From positions 435,948 to 499,947 of the forward strand of contig AMFN01000002.1 in NCBI GenBank assembly GCA_000302695.1: a stretch of DNA of 64,000 nucleotides. Direction: 5' to 3'. The position numbers and the translations under genes are program-made. The DNA comes from Enterobacteriaceae bacterium LSJC7. Its GTDB lineage: Bacteria; Pseudomonadota; Gammaproteobacteria; Enterobacterales; Enterobacteriaceae. A model generated the notes under the pieces. It saw only the letters and a list, made by a program, of their open reading frames with translations, was not told the origin of the DNA and did not search any database. Shown here piece after piece: positions 20,365 through 29,304 of the stretch (its first letter is position 1; each line of letters begins with the position of its first letter).

Positions 20365-22419
20365 ATGGAACTCAAAGCAACAGGCCTGGGTAAACACCTG
20401 GCACAACATCCCTACAACCGCGTGCGGCTTCTCACCGCTGGTGTGGAAGTGTCAGGCGAACGCCATCAGTATCTTATTCCCTTCAATCAGCTTCTGGCTG
20501 TGAACTGCAAGCGCGGCATGGTCTGGGGTGAGCTGGAGTTTTTGCTTCCACACCAACAGGTTGTACGCCTGCATGGCACGGAATGGGCCGCTACGCAGCG
20601 CTTTTATCACCACCTGAACGACATCTGGCAGCGCTGGAGCGTGGAGATGAGCGACGTGGCAGCCGAGGTGCTTAACACACAGCTTGAACAGGTGAGAAGC
20701 ATTACCACTGGCGACAAATGGCTGCGCCGTGCCGATGTGGATAAATTACAACAGGGGATCCGTGGCCTGGCTGCTGCACTGCCGCTACCAACCGGGCGGC
20801 TGGTGGAGTTTGATAACTGCCGTGACGCCTGGCGCGAATGCCAGGCCTGGCTGGAGCAGGGCGACGCGCGGCGTGCGGCATTTAACGATGCCTGGACGGC
20901 AAGGATGCTCGACGAATACGCGGATTTCTTTGCGCACATTGAAAGCTCGCCGCTGAATCTTGCTCAGGCGCGTGCCGTGGTAAACGGTGAGTCGTCGCTG
21001 CTGGTGCTGGCAGGAGCAGGTAGCGGTAAAACGTCCGTGTTGGTGGCACGCGCAGGTTGGTTGCTGGCGCGCGGTGAGGCATCGGCCAGCCAAATCCTGC
21101 TGCTGGCATTTGGCCGCAAAGCGGCGCAGGAGATGGATGAGCGCATCACTCAGCGCCTGTATACCGATGAGATTAGCGCCCGCACGTTTCATGCACTGGC
21201 GCTGCATATCATTTCACAGGGTGGGCGCAAAGTGCCGCGCGTGAGCGAGCTTGAAAGCGACACAGCGGCCCGTCACCAGCTTCTGATTAACTGCTGGCGC
21301 GAGCAGTGCCGCGAGAAAAAAGCGCAGGCCAAAGGCTGGCGCCAGTGGCTGGAAGACGAGCTTGAGTGGACCGTGCCTGACGGCGATTTCTGGCAGGATG
21401 AACGTCTCACCAGGCGACTTGCTGGCAGGCTGGACCGCTGGCTGGGGCTTATGCGCATGCACGGTGGTTCACAGGCGCAGATGATAGCGAGCTGTCCTGA
21501 AGACATCCGCGACATTTTTCAAAAGCGCATCAAGCTAATGGCACCGCTGCTAAAAGCCTGGAAAACGGCGCTTAAGGCAGAAGAGGCGGTGGATTTCTCA
21601 GGCTTGATTCATCAGGCCATCAATGTGCTGGAGAAAGGACGTTTCATCAGCCCGTGGAAGCACATTCTGGTGGATGAGTTTCAGGACATTTCACCGCAAC
21701 GTGCCGCGCTGCTTGAGGCCCTGCGACGCCAGAACAGTCACAGCACGCTGTACGCGGTGGGCGACGACTGGCAGGCAATTTACCGCTTCAGCGGTGCAGA
21801 GTTGTCGCTGACGACGGCGTTTGAACAGCACTTTGGTGAAGGCGACAGCTGCGCGCTGGATACCACTTACCGCTTCAACGACCGTATTGGTGAGATAGCG
21901 AATCGCTTTATCCAGCAGAACCCGCACCAGCTGACCAAGCCGCTCAACAGCCTGACGCGCGGCGATAGCAAAGCGGTTACGCTGCTGGCAGACGACCAGC
22001 TTGAAGCGCTGTTTGATAAAATGAGCGGCTACGTAAAACCCGAGCAGCGGGTGCTGGTGCTGGCGCGCTATCACCATCTGCGTCCGGCGGCGCTGGAGAG
22101 GGCGAAAACGCGCTGGCCGAAACTGGCCATTGATTTTATGACTATCCACGCCAGTAAGGGACAGCAAGCCGATTATGTTGTCATTGTGGGGTTACAGGAT
22201 GGGCACGACGGCTTCCCGGCAGCGGCGCGGGAGTCAATTATGGAGCAGGCGTTGTTGCCACCGCCGGAGGACTATCCCGATGCCGAAGAGCGCCGCCTGC
22301 TGTATGTGGCGCTAACGCGTGCGCGTCACCGGGTGTGGCTGCTCTATAACAAACAGCAGCCGTCGGTATTTGTCGATGTACTAAAGCGCCTTGATGTACC
22401 CGTCGCGCGTAAGCCGTAA
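20365..22419 (+). CDS. helD: DNA helicase IV (HelD)
   Basis: Superfamily 1 (UvrD/Rep-like) 3'-to-5' DNA helicase linked to the RecF recombination pathway. 684 residues, the E. coli length. An N-terminal extension (about 1-190) precedes the motor: Walker A LAGAGSGKTS (about 213-222), DEXX box ILVDEFQDIS (about 434), motif III GDDWQAIYRFSGA, motif V TIHASKGQQADYV and motif VI YVALTRARHRVW. It ends one base before the convergent mgsA stop. Confidence 0.97.
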   Translation: MELKATGLGKHLAQHPYNRVRLLTAGVEVSGERHQYLIPFNQLLAVNCKRGMVWGELEFLLPHQQVVRLHGTEWAATQRFYHHLNDIWQRWSVEMSDVAAEVLNTQLEQVRSITTGDKWLRRADVDKLQQGIRGLAAALPLPTGRLVEFDNCRDAWRECQAWLEQGDARRAAFNDAWTARMLDEYADFFAHIESSPLNLAQARAVVNGESSLLVLAGAGSGKTSVLVARAGWLLARGEASASQILLLAFGRKAAQEMDERITQRLYTDEISARTFHALALHIISQGGRKVPRVSELESDTAARHQLLINCWREQCREKKAQAKGWRQWLEDELEWTVPDGDFWQDERLTRRLAGRLDRWLGLMRMHGGSQAQMIASCPEDIRDIFQKRIKLMAPLLKAWKTALKAEEAVDFSGLIHQAINVLEKGRFISPWKHILVDEFQDISPQRAALLEALRRQNSHSTLYAVGDDWQAIYRFSGAELSLTTAFEQHFGEGDSCALDTTYRFNDRIGEIANRFIQQNPHQLTKPLNSLTRGDSKAVTLLADDQLEALFDKMSGYVKPEQRVLVLARYHHLRPAALERAKTRWPKLAIDFMTIHASKGQQADYVVIVGLQDGHDGFPAAARESIMEQALLPPPEDYPDAEERRLLYVALTRARHRVWLLYNKQQPSVFVDVLKRLDVPVARKP

Positions 22420-22878
22420 TTATTTCAGCCGTTCAGCCAGATAACGCGGATAATCTGGGATAAGGATCTCGACACTTTCACCGAAGTGTGGGGATTCAAT
22501 CAGAAAATCAGCAGTCGAGACGTTGGTTGCCACCGGGATGTTCCACACCGTCGCCAGGCGCAGCAGTGCTTTCACATCCGGGTCGTGAGGTACGGCGTTG
22601 AGCGGGTCCCAGAAGAAAATCAGAATATCGATTTTACCCTCTGAAATCAGCGCACCCACTTGCTGATCGCCACCCATTGGGCCACTGAGCATCGCATTCA
22701 CGTTCATGCCACTGGCACGCTGCACCAGGTTACCGGTGGTGCCCGTGGCGTACAGCACGTGCTTTTCCAGCAGCGCTTTGTGGCGCTCGACCCATTTAAG
22801 CAGCATATCTTTGCAGTGATCGTGGGCAACCAGAGCGATATGTTTTTGTGCCGCCAGCGTTCGGGTGGTCAGTTCCAT
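22420..22878 (-). CDS. mgsA: Methylglyoxal synthase
   Basis: Converts dihydroxyacetone phosphate to methylglyoxal and phosphate, relieving sugar-phosphate stress. 152 residues, the E. coli length. [20 protein letters not shown] (phosphate-binding) and [16 protein letters not shown] with the following catalytic Asp in [11 protein letters not shown] identify it. The E. coli neighbour yccT is missing: the next gene upstream is directly yccU. Confidence 0.97.
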   Translation of the reverse strand: MELTTRTLAAQKHIALVAHDHCKDMLLKWVERHKALLEKHVLYATGTTGNLVQRASGMNVNAMLSGPMGGDQQVGALISEGKIDILIFFWDPLNAVPHDPDVKALLRLATVWNIPVATNVSTADFLIESPHFGESVEILIPDYPRYLAERLK

Positions 22879-23025
22879 ATTTTTTCCTGTTAACGAGAAA
22901 TCTGGCTACAGCTTACTGAATGTGGGCGTTGCTGCAAGTGACGTCGGGCAAAACAACGGTGAATCGCGCTGGAGCCAGCCTGGTAACTGACTTAAACTTG
23001 TCAGAAAAGGTATCTGGAGGACGAC

Positions 23026-23439
23026 ATGAACGACAACGATATTGCCCGCATCCTCAAACAAACCCGCACCATTGCGCTGGTGGGTGCCAGCGATAATCCC
23101 GACAGGCCGAGCTACCGCGTGATGGACTACCTGCTAAAACAGGGATACCACGTAATTCCGGTGTCACCAAAGGTGGCAGGCAAAACGCTACTCGGGCAGC
23201 AGGGCTATGCCACGCTGGAAGAGGTGCCGGAAAAAATTGATATGGTGGATGTATTTCGTAATTCCGAGGCGGCCTGGCGGGTGGCAAAAGACGCAATCGC
23301 TGTGGGTGCTAAAACCTTGTGGTTGCAGCTTGGCGTAATTAATGAGCCTGCGGCGGTACTGGCACGCGAGGCGGGACTGAGTGTAGTGATGGACCGTTGT
23401 CCGGCCATTGAAATACCGCGTCTGGGTCTGGCGAAATAG
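23026..23439 (+). CDS. yccU: CoA-binding protein YccU
   Basis: Small Rossmann-fold protein with a CoA-binding domain related to the N-terminus of succinyl-CoA synthetase alpha. 137 residues. TIALVGASDNPDRPSYRVMDYL is the nucleotide-binding start and VVMDRCPAIE the conserved C-terminal motif. Function unknown. The start is supported by TCTGGAGGACGAC before the ATG. A strong terminator separates it from the convergent hspQ. Confidence 0.93.
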   Translation: MNDNDIARILKQTRTIALVGASDNPDRPSYRVMDYLLKQGYHVIPVSPKVAGKTLLGQQGYATLEEVPEKIDMVDVFRNSEAAWRVAKDAIAVGAKTLWLQLGVINEPAAVLAREAGLSVVMDRCPAIEIPRLGLAK

Positions 23440-23440
23440 C

Positions 23441-23467
23441 AAAAACCCGGCACAGGCCGGGTTTTTT
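23441..23467. terminator. Bidirectional terminator between yccU and hspQ
   Basis: A 10-bp stem AAAACCCGGC / GCCGGGTTTT with loop ACAG and T-run lies directly after the yccU stop and just before the end of hspQ. Confidence 0.92.
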
Positions 23468-23470
23468 ACA

Positions 23471-23788
23471 TCAGTTACGCAGGCGCGGCGCCTGTAACTG
23501 GCGGCGGATGGTGGCCGCCAGTTCATCAAGCGTTGGCTGTTCTGGATGCTCGCCCTCGTTTTCACCGCTAAGCTGTGCTTCGGCAAGATAGGTATGCACC
23601 GGGCGACCGTCACCGTCTTCCATCACTACGTGATACCACGGTGCCGCGCGCAGCTCATCATTAACCGCCAGTTCGTCTGCAGATGGCTCTTCCAGTGAGT
23701 ACTCCGGGTCAATATCGACCACAACACCCAGATAGCCCAGCAAGGAATGACGTACCTGTTGACCAATACCGAATTTGCTGGCAATCAT
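23471..23788 (-). CDS. hspQ: Heat-shock protein HspQ (hemimethylated DNA-binding/YccV domain)
   Basis: Heat-shock protein that acts as a specificity factor for Lon and influences DnaA levels. 105 residues, equal to E. coli, all one YccV-like domain ([40 protein letters not shown]). The ATG at 23788 is preferred over a GTG six bases upstream because GGGAGGTGATT, a near-perfect ribosome site, places the ATG at the right spacing. Confidence 0.95.
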   Translation of the reverse strand: MIASKFGIGQQVRHSLLGYLGVVVDIDPEYSLEEPSADELAVNDELRAAPWYHVVMEDGDGRPVHTYLAEAQLSGENEGEHPEQPTLDELAATIRRQLQAPRLRN

Positions 23789-23884
23789 AATCACCTCCCA
23801 AAAACGCGACTTCTGCCACCGATATGGCGGCGAAAATCACTGTTTTCAAGTTCTGCGCGTCCTCATGCTCCCATTGAGAGGAGG

Positions 23885-25075
23885 TTACATCACGCGGCAG
23901 GCGAAGCCTTTCAGGTACAGCCCTTCCGGGTAAGAGGCGATAACCGGATGGTCGGCAGCCTGACGGAACTGTTCTATAAATTGTACATCACGACCGGCGT
24001 CAACGGCGGCATCGGCGACAATTTTCTGGAATAAATCGTTGGTCATTAGCCCGGAGCAGGAGAAGGTTAGCAACACGCCGCCGGGGTTAAGTAGCTGTAT
24101 TGCCAGCATGTTAATGTCTTTGTAGCCGCGACAGGCGCCCATCAGCTGATTTTTATTCTCAACGAATTTGGGCGGGTCCATCACGATAACATCAAACTTC
24201 TCGCCCTGGTCACGGTAGCGGCGCAGCAGCTTAAAGACGTCGTCGCGCACAAACTCAGCCTTACTGATATCAAGCTTGTTCAGTTCAACGTTCTGGCGCG
24301 CTACATCCAGCGCTTCTGCAGAGGTATCCACGCTGATAACCTGGCGGCAGTTGCCCATTAATGCCGAAACGGCGAAGCCGCCGGTGTAGGAAAAGCAGTT
24401 CAGTACGCGCTTATCTTCTACATAGCGGCGCGTGGCGAGGCGGCTGTCGCGCTGGTCGAGATAATAACCGGTTTTGTGGCCGCCTTTGATATCAACCAGC
24501 AGCTTCATGCCGTGCTCTTCAATGGCCAGAAGCGCGGGCGGCAGTTCGCCGCTGACCGGCCCCTGCGCCAGTTCCAGTCCCTCTTTTTTACGTACCGCGA
24601 CATCTGAACGGTCATAAATGCTGCACTGTGGATAGCACTGCTGTAGCGCATTAAGCAGCGCCGGGCGCTGGTACTCCGCACCGGCAGAGAGCAGCTGGAG
24701 GACGAGAAAGTGACCAAAGCGGTCAATTGTGACGCCAGGCAGCCCGTCGGATTCCCCGGCAATCAGGCGATAGCTGTCAAGCCCGTCGCGCTGGGCCAGC
24801 CAGTCTCGCCACTGTTGCGCACGCTGTAAGCGGCGGACAAAGAAATCGATATCGATATTCTCGCCAGCATCGAAGGTCCAGACGCGAGCGCGAATCTGCG
24901 AGCTGGGGGACCAGGCGGCGCGTGCCAGCCAGTTTCCTTTACTGTCGACAACGTCCACGGTTTCACCGCTGTTGGCTTTGCCTTCCACGTGCGCAATAGC
25001 GCCGGAAAAGACCCAGGGATGGCGGCGCAGTAACGATTTCTCGCGCCCTTTGGCTAATACTAAACGTACGCTCAT
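23885..25075 (-). CDS. rlmI: 23S rRNA m5C1962 methyltransferase RlmI
   Basis: Methylates C1962 of 23S rRNA at carbon 5 with S-adenosylmethionine. 396 residues, the E. coli length. An N-terminal PUA RNA-binding domain (about 1-75), a beta-hairpin linker, and a C-terminal Rossmann methyltransferase with [15 protein letters not shown] (SAM loop, around 221) and catalytic region [15 protein letters not shown]. Unlike classical m5C enzymes it uses the RlmI-type active site with Cys in TFSCSGL. Divergent from acyP. Confidence 0.96.
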   Translation of the reverse strand: MSVRLVLAKGREKSLLRRHPWVFSGAIAHVEGKANSGETVDVVDSKGNWLARAAWSPSSQIRARVWTFDAGENIDIDFFVRRLQRAQQWRDWLAQRDGLDSYRLIAGESDGLPGVTIDRFGHFLVLQLLSAGAEYQRPALLNALQQCYPQCSIYDRSDVAVRKKEGLELAQGPVSGELPPALLAIEEHGMKLLVDIKGGHKTGYYLDQRDSRLATRRYVEDKRVLNCFSYTGGFAVSALMGNCRQVISVDTSAEALDVARQNVELNKLDISKAEFVRDDVFKLLRRYRDQGEKFDVIVMDPPKFVENKNQLMGACRGYKDINMLAIQLLNPGGVLLTFSCSGLMTNDLFQKIVADAAVDAGRDVQFIEQFRQAADHPVIASYPEGLYLKGFACRVM

Positions 25076-25171
25076 AATTTGCTATGCTGCGAAGAGATGA
25101 TGAAGGGGCGCTATTTTCCCGACTTAGTGGGGTAATTGCAATGTAAGGCGCACAACACGGAGGCTGAACAA

Positions 25172-25450
25172 ATGTCTGTATGTACTATCGCCTGGGTTTA
25201 CGGAATGGTCCAGGGTGTGGGATTTCGCTACAGCACGCAGCGTGAGGCGCGCCGTTTAGGCTTATGCGGTTATGCCCGCAATCTTGACGACGGCAGTGTG
25301 GAAGTGGTGGCCTGCGGTGAACAGGCACAGGTTGATGCGCTCATTGTCTGGTTGAAAGAGGGCGGCCCGCGCAGTGCCAGAGTTGAAAAGGTGCTGACTG
25401 AGCCGCACCGGCCACAACATCCGTTAACCGGGTTTGATATCCGCTACTAA
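25172..25450 (+). CDS. yccX: Acylphosphatase
   Basis: Hydrolyses carboxyl-phosphate bonds of acyl phosphates. 92 residues, the E. coli YccX length. The signature [18 protein letters not shown] carries the catalytic Arg, and [17 protein letters not shown] the catalytic Asn. The start at 25172 follows CGGAGG; the frame is open 12 codons further upstream. The last four bases overlap the convergent tusE. Confidence 0.96.
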   Translation: MSVCTIAWVYGMVQGVGFRYSTQREARRLGLCGYARNLDDGSVEVVACGEQAQVDALIVWLKEGGPRSARVEKVLTEPHRPQHPLTGFDIRY

Positions 25451-25776
25451 ATACATTTTACTGGTTTAGGCAGGCCGGCAATTTTGGTCGCCTGCTTGGC
25501 CGGGCCTTTGGGGAACAGGCGGTAAAGGTAGCGGCTGTTGCCTTTCTCTTCGCCAAACTTGTTCGCCATGGCTTTGACCAGCATGCGGATGGCCGGAGAG
25601 GTATTAAATTCCAGATAAAAGTCGCGCACAAAGCGCACTACTTCCCAGTGCTCTGGCGAGAGAATAATCGCTTCTTTTTCGGCAATATGCACCGCCAGCG
25701 CTTCGCTCCACTCATGGCTGTTTTTCAGATAGCCGTCGCCATCCGTCTCAATTTCTTTGCCTTCAAACATCAACAT
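25447..25776 (-). CDS. tusE: tRNA 2-thiolation sulfur relay protein TusE
   Basis: Last carrier in the TusA-TusBCD-TusE sulfur relay that delivers persulfide to MnmA for 2-thiouridine at tRNA wobble position 34. 109 residues, DsrC family. The conserved penultimate active Cys is in KPVKCI at the C-terminus. Homology to E. coli begins at [10 protein letters not shown] (25776), although the frame is open 17 codons upstream. Confidence 0.96.
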   Translation of the reverse strand: MLMFEGKEIETDGDGYLKNSHEWSEALAVHIAEKEAIILSPEHWEVVRFVRDFYLEFNTSPAIRMLVKAMANKFGEEKGNSRYLYRLFPKGPAKQATKIAGLPKPVKCI

Positions 25777-25839
25777 TGCAATCTGTCCGTTACCCGAAAC
25801 GCCGCGCAGTGTAGCAAATTTCCGCACGCCATAAAAACA

Positions 25840-25866
25840 AAGCCCCGCATAGTGCGGGGCTTGTAC
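25840..25866 (-). terminator. Terminator downstream of yccA
   Basis: A 10-bp stem AAGCCCCGCA / TGCGGGGCTT lies between yccA and tusE, both on the minus strand, so it mainly ends yccA transcripts. Confidence 0.75.
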
Positions 25867-25880
25867 AGGTACAGCGAGAA

Positions 25881-26540
25881 TCAGTCGCGGCTGGTGAAAC
25901 CCAGGATGCTGAGCAGACTCACGAAGATGTTATACAGCGACACATACAGGCTCACGGTGGCGCGAATATAGTTCGTTTCGCCGCCGTGAATGATGTTGCT
26001 GGTTTCATACAGAATGGCACCGGAGGAAATCAGGATAAACAGCGCGCTGATTGCCAGGTGCAGTCCCGGGATTTGCAGGAAGATGTTCGCCACCATGCCA
26101 ATCAGCACCACAACGATGCCCGCCATCAGCATGCCGCCGAGGAAGGACATGTCCTTGCGGGTGGTCAGCACATAGGCCGAACAGCAGAAGAACACCAGCG
26201 CAGTGCCGCCGAGCGCAAGCGCGATAACATCGCCCATGCCCGCAGACAGGAAGCTGTTGAGCATCGGCCCGAGGATATAGCCCAGAAAACCGGTAAAGGC
26301 GAAGGCGGCCAGAATCCCGCTCGGCTTGTCAGCAAGGCGATAGGTCAGGAACATCAACCCGTACATACCCACCAACGTCAGAACCAGGCCCGGAGAAGGC
26401 AGCATAAGGACAGTGCTTGCCGTCGCCGTAATAGCAGAAAAGGCCAGCGTCAGGCCCAGCAGAAAATAGGTATTGCGCAGCACCTTATTGGTGCTAAGCA
26501 GCGATGTGCGGTCGTGCGAAGAGGTAATGATGCGATCCAT
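25881..26540 (-). CDS. yccA: Bax inhibitor-1/YccA family membrane protein (FtsH modulator)
   Basis: Inner-membrane protein with seven hydrophobic segments; in E. coli YccA is both a substrate and an inhibitor of the FtsH protease and protects SecY when translocation jams. 219 residues, the E. coli length, starting [20 protein letters not shown]. The Bax-inhibitor family Asp pair is near the C-terminus. Monocistronic, between its terminator and the serT region. Confidence 0.95.
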   Translation of the reverse strand: MDRIITSSHDRTSLLSTNKVLRNTYFLLGLTLAFSAITATASTVLMLPSPGLVLTLVGMYGLMFLTYRLADKPSGILAAFAFTGFLGYILGPMLNSFLSAGMGDVIALALGGTALVFFCCSAYVLTTRKDMSFLGGMLMAGIVVVLIGMVANIFLQIPGLHLAISALFILISSGAILYETSNIIHGGETNYIRATVSLYVSLYNIFVSLLSILGFTSRD

Positions 26541-26831
26541 TAGTCACTCTCTTAAGTAAAAAGGACAGGTGAAATCAATTTTTGAGCATAATAAGGGGCG
26601 CGCAGGCGGGGAAGGGGGTTTACCCATCTTTACGCTGTAATTCGCGGGGTTACGGCGTGTGGTGTGTCGGCACGTTTGCGTTTAGCAACATGATTTGTGA
26701 TTTTTGCATCCTCTTGTTCTTCTTTATACGTCACAAGCCCCTGTCAGTGATGAAAGCCTGTACAAACTGGCGTTATTTCAGGCAAATAAATCGCGTTTGC
26801 TGCTTTTTCAGGCAATTGAATTAATTCATGC
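26541..26831. other. Intergenic region between yccA and the serT promoter
   Basis: About 290 bases without a supported gene. The left end must hold the yccA promoter (minus strand). Two copies of TTTCAGGCAA occur near 26777 and 26809; their role is unknown. Confidence 0.4.
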
Positions 26832-26860
26832 TTTACAGGAGGCAGCGGGATGTTTATAGT
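26832..26860 (+). promoter_or_regulatory. serT promoter
   Basis: -35 TTTACA (26832-26837), 17-base spacer, -10 TATAGT (26855-26860), followed by a GC-containing discriminator TCGCGGC, as expected for a growth-rate-controlled stable RNA promoter. Confidence 0.85.
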
Positions 26861-26870
26861 TCGCGGCATT

Positions 26871-26958
26871 GGAAGTGTGGCCGAGCGGTTGAAGGCACCG
26901 GTCTTGAAAACCGGCGAGGGGAAACCCTCCCAGAGTTCGAATCTCTGCGCTTCCGCCA
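26871..26958 (+). tRNA. serT: tRNA-Ser (anticodon UGA)
   Basis: An 88-base class II tRNA with encoded CCA. The acceptor GGAAGTG pairs with CGCTTCC, the D-arm reads GCCGAGCGGTTGAAGGC, the anticodon loop CTTGAAA carries TGA, and the variable arm is CGAGGGGAAACCCTC, which differs from the E. coli serT arm but keeps its stem. The T-loop is GTTCGAATC. It marks the junction between core DNA and the inserted region; the integrase relic immediately downstream suggests its 3' end was an attachment site. Confidence 0.98.
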
Positions 26959-26966
26959 TATAAAAG

Positions 26967-26995
26967 AAGGGGTTAGCTTAGGCTAACCCCTTTTT
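26967..26995 (+). terminator. serT terminator
   Basis: An 11-bp stem AAGGGGTTAGC / GCTAACCCCTT plus T-run begins eight bases after the tRNA. Confidence 0.93.
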
Positions 26996-27234
26996 GCTTT
27001 TGGTTCATAGAACGTTCGTAGAATATCTTTCTTGATGACTGGCGCGTCGAGCGTGGGAGTCACCTTCACTTTTCTGTCGAATACCAGAACTAGCCCCTCA
27101 GTTTTGCGGCCGCTGAATAGCTGTGTGTCTCTGCTGCTCCCCTCATAATCTGAAATCGATTTAGCCTTCAAATCATGAAAAGTACTGGAGATATCGCATC
27201 CCAACGGTTGGTTTGCCGTACGTTTCGCGCCCAC
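26983..27234 (-). pseudogene. Tyrosine recombinase (phage/island integrase) C-terminal remnant
   Basis: The frame ends against serT and reads like the last 80 residues of a tRNA-targeting phage integrase. TFHDLKAKSISDYEG matches the HDLKAK box (second catalytic half), FSGRKTEGLVLVFDRK corresponds to the usual GHKT...VYDR block, and the tail PTLDAPVI is typical. Two catalytic positions are changed: the His of GHKT reads Arg and the nucleophile Tyr reads Phe. The N-terminal DNA-binding and first catalytic parts are absent, and a TAA stop lies six codons before the apparent GTG start. It is therefore dead. It records an integration at serT. The assignment rests on motif recognition. Confidence 0.7.
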
Positions 27235-27701
27235 CGCCGATTGCCCTCCTTACAGCGCCTGCGCTGCCAATACTGGTGTCTGTTGTGGCGTTGTTTCGCT
27301 ATATAAAGTGGGGACAAAAAGACCGGGTATATCATTCCCGGTCCGGGCGGTGGCAGGATGAATGCTAACACCTTTAGCACATGGTGGATGGACTTGCCGA
27401 CATGTTTGCAGGAACTGTTGTAATCAATCAAGAAGCTGGCCGTCGACGAAAAGCGGGTCTGGACTGTGAGCATGCATTCGAAAGTATAATTGTGAATAAA
27501 TACTATATGTTGTGTTTTGTTTTAACTCGTATAACTGCGGTCCGCAAAGCCTCAAGTGCGGACCGCGGCGCCTTCTTTAACTTCATGATTTATATGATAA
27601 AGTTTAGTAAATAAATTTATTTTGACTATGCCTTTAGTCCCCTGTTTTTTGTATTCTGTTCATCCCGGGTTTATTGGGCGATAAAAACAGGAGATATAAA
27701 T
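27235..27701. other. Island DNA without a supportable gene
   Basis: About 470 bases of short broken frames between the integrase relic and the 27702 gene. Base composition falls sharply to AT-rich after 27480. A near-palindrome, GCGGTCCGC at 27537 and GCGGACCGC at 27556, could form a stem (GCGGTCCGC / GCGGACCGC) around 27537-27568. The end (27600-27690) should hold the promoter of the next gene; GGAGATATAAAT is its ribosome site. Confidence 0.4.
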
Positions 27702-28115
27702 ATGCAAATTTCAGATATCAATGATCTTTTTACCTCGATTACGCGTGTTTCAGGCAACGGGTTACGAATTGCACTGCATCCTGATGTAATTGATAACCCG
27801 AGTATGTATGGTTATAAAATTGGGTTCGCTATTAGCGATAGTCAGGATAATGCATGGCCAGCACCATTTCGTAACTTAAATAATACAGGGAAGTTGCTGG
27901 TGCCAAACTATGGCTTTCCCAAACTTCCAGAAACTATTGGTGAATTTGTTCAACGCATTGAACTTGAAGGTGATGTGGAAACGAACTCAATAACCTTTAA
28001 TATTCCTGGGGTTGATGATAGTGCATCAATTGGCACCATGCATGTATGCGTTATTGATACAGAGGATTATGAATTAAAAGAGCCGACATTTATGGCCTAT
28101 GTTTTTATTGATTAA
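27702..28115 (+). CDS. Hypothetical protein, 137 residues, island orphan
   Basis: I do not recognise the family. A good ribosome site (ACAGGAGATATAAAT) and a hairpin terminator 30 bases after the stop argue that it is a real, self-contained gene. The protein is acidic (many Asp/Glu, few Lys/Arg), has no signal peptide or membrane segment and looks beta-rich, for example IALHPDVIDNPSMYGYKIGF and GTMHVCVIDTEDYELKEP. Its DNA is much more AT-rich than the core, consistent with transfer. It could be a cargo gene of the element that used serT; a cytosolic binding or immunity-type protein is possible but unsupported. Confidence 0.65.
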   Translation: MQISDINDLFTSITRVSGNGLRIALHPDVIDNPSMYGYKIGFAISDSQDNAWPAPFRNLNNTGKLLVPNYGFPKLPETIGEFVQRIELEGDVETNSITFNIPGVDDSASIGTMHVCVIDTEDYELKEPTFMAYVFID

Positions 28116-28141
28116 TATCAGCGTTATTTGATTTGTAAAGC

Positions 28142-28168
28142 TAAGGTCGCCAGGGCGGCCTTTTTTAT
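28142..28168 (+). terminator. Terminator after the 27702 gene
   Basis: AAGGTCGCC / GGCGGCCTT stem (one G-T pair) followed by TTTTTT, 27 bases after the stop codon. Confidence 0.85.
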
Positions 28169-29304
28169 ACCGAATTGGTGGCCAGGTATTGAGTAGAAAA
28201 CCTCTATGCAAATCCCCGGGTAACTATAAGTTCGGCAAACGTCGTAGTCGTTTCCGTATTTATTTTTATATGACCTCTCAGGTCTGATGAATGGTTTTTG
28301 TTCGACAATAACGTCGCGATGGGACGCAGTATCCCTGTGTGAATGGTTTCCATATTCAATCCATCCGGCAAGCTTATATGGAACACAACCAGATGCGGTA
28401 CTTTCAGGTATCCTGGCGAATGATTAGTGCTTAACGTGCAAAAAACCGGTTCAGTTGCACCTCATGAGAAATCACATAATCACACCCGGTCAATGAGCCG
28501 AATTTTTTATCACCGGCAGAAAATTAAATGGCAGTAACAGCCCAAACCCGCTCAGACGACCTTTCAACGCATCGCGTTTAGCAAATAGCGCTGCTTTGTT
28601 GATAGTGCTCTCTGGCGCAGTTCACGTACAGACTTAACATCCTGGCCGTAGAACATATATTTATGGTCGCTACGCGTCGCGACAGTGCCGCTACGATGTG
28701 GGCTGAGCCGTGCCAGGCAGGATTTTTCCTGGCTGCAAGCGAGGTTAACTCAGGCACAACGCGGGTGCATGTGCTTTTCTTGTTACGAGTCTAAGTGACT
28801 TTCAAATTCCCAGCCATAGATCGACGACTTGAGTGGCTCAGCCCAAAGATCTCCTCGCTGCGGCACCGATAAGACATTGCTAACGCTTACCGTATTAGTC
28901 TGTGGAATCGATAGGGATACTATCATTACTTAAATTAATTAATTTTGGTTGTATTTGATTTTTCACCTCACTGTTATTGTGTGATCTGGTTATCTTTTCT
29001 GCTATGAAAGATCGCTAAGTACGCCAGGTAACATAATTACCAGTTATGATTCATTAAATGGTTTTAAATGCTGATTTATTAATTTTTTGTGAATTTAAAT
29101 TGTGAGTTTTGATTTTAAAATGATGTATTAATCTGTTTATCTTTTCCTGTGAAACATAATCAATCATTTTTATTTTTTTAAAAAATACAATAAAATCAAT
29201 GCATTGTGTTTATGTTGCATAATTGTTTTAAATGTAAAATTGAATTGAAAAATTAAGTGTGGTTAATTCTGCTAATCGTTCAACGGGGCATGGAATGGTT
29301 AAGA
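28169..29304. other. AT-rich spacer with gene debris upstream of the biosynthetic cluster
   Basis: No intact gene is supported. On the minus strand 28490-28621 is an open 43-codon tail (AALFAKRDALKGRLSGFG, then LLLPFNFLPVIKNSAH and stop) interrupted by a stop upstream, with a neighbouring frame reading VKSVRELRQRALSTKQRYL. Together they look like the frameshifted end of a lost gene of unknown family. From about 28900 to 29260 the DNA is strongly AT-rich with A and T tracts, as expected for an H-NS-bound promoter region. A possible promoter for the cluster is TTGAAT (29240 region) with TTAATT 17 bases later; this is weak. Confidence 0.45.

Noticed and set aside
27168-27473. A 101-codon minus-strand frame upstream of the integrase relic
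   Set aside because: No recognisable motif, Arg-rich low-complexity end, overlapping the relic in another frame; not supportable as a gene.
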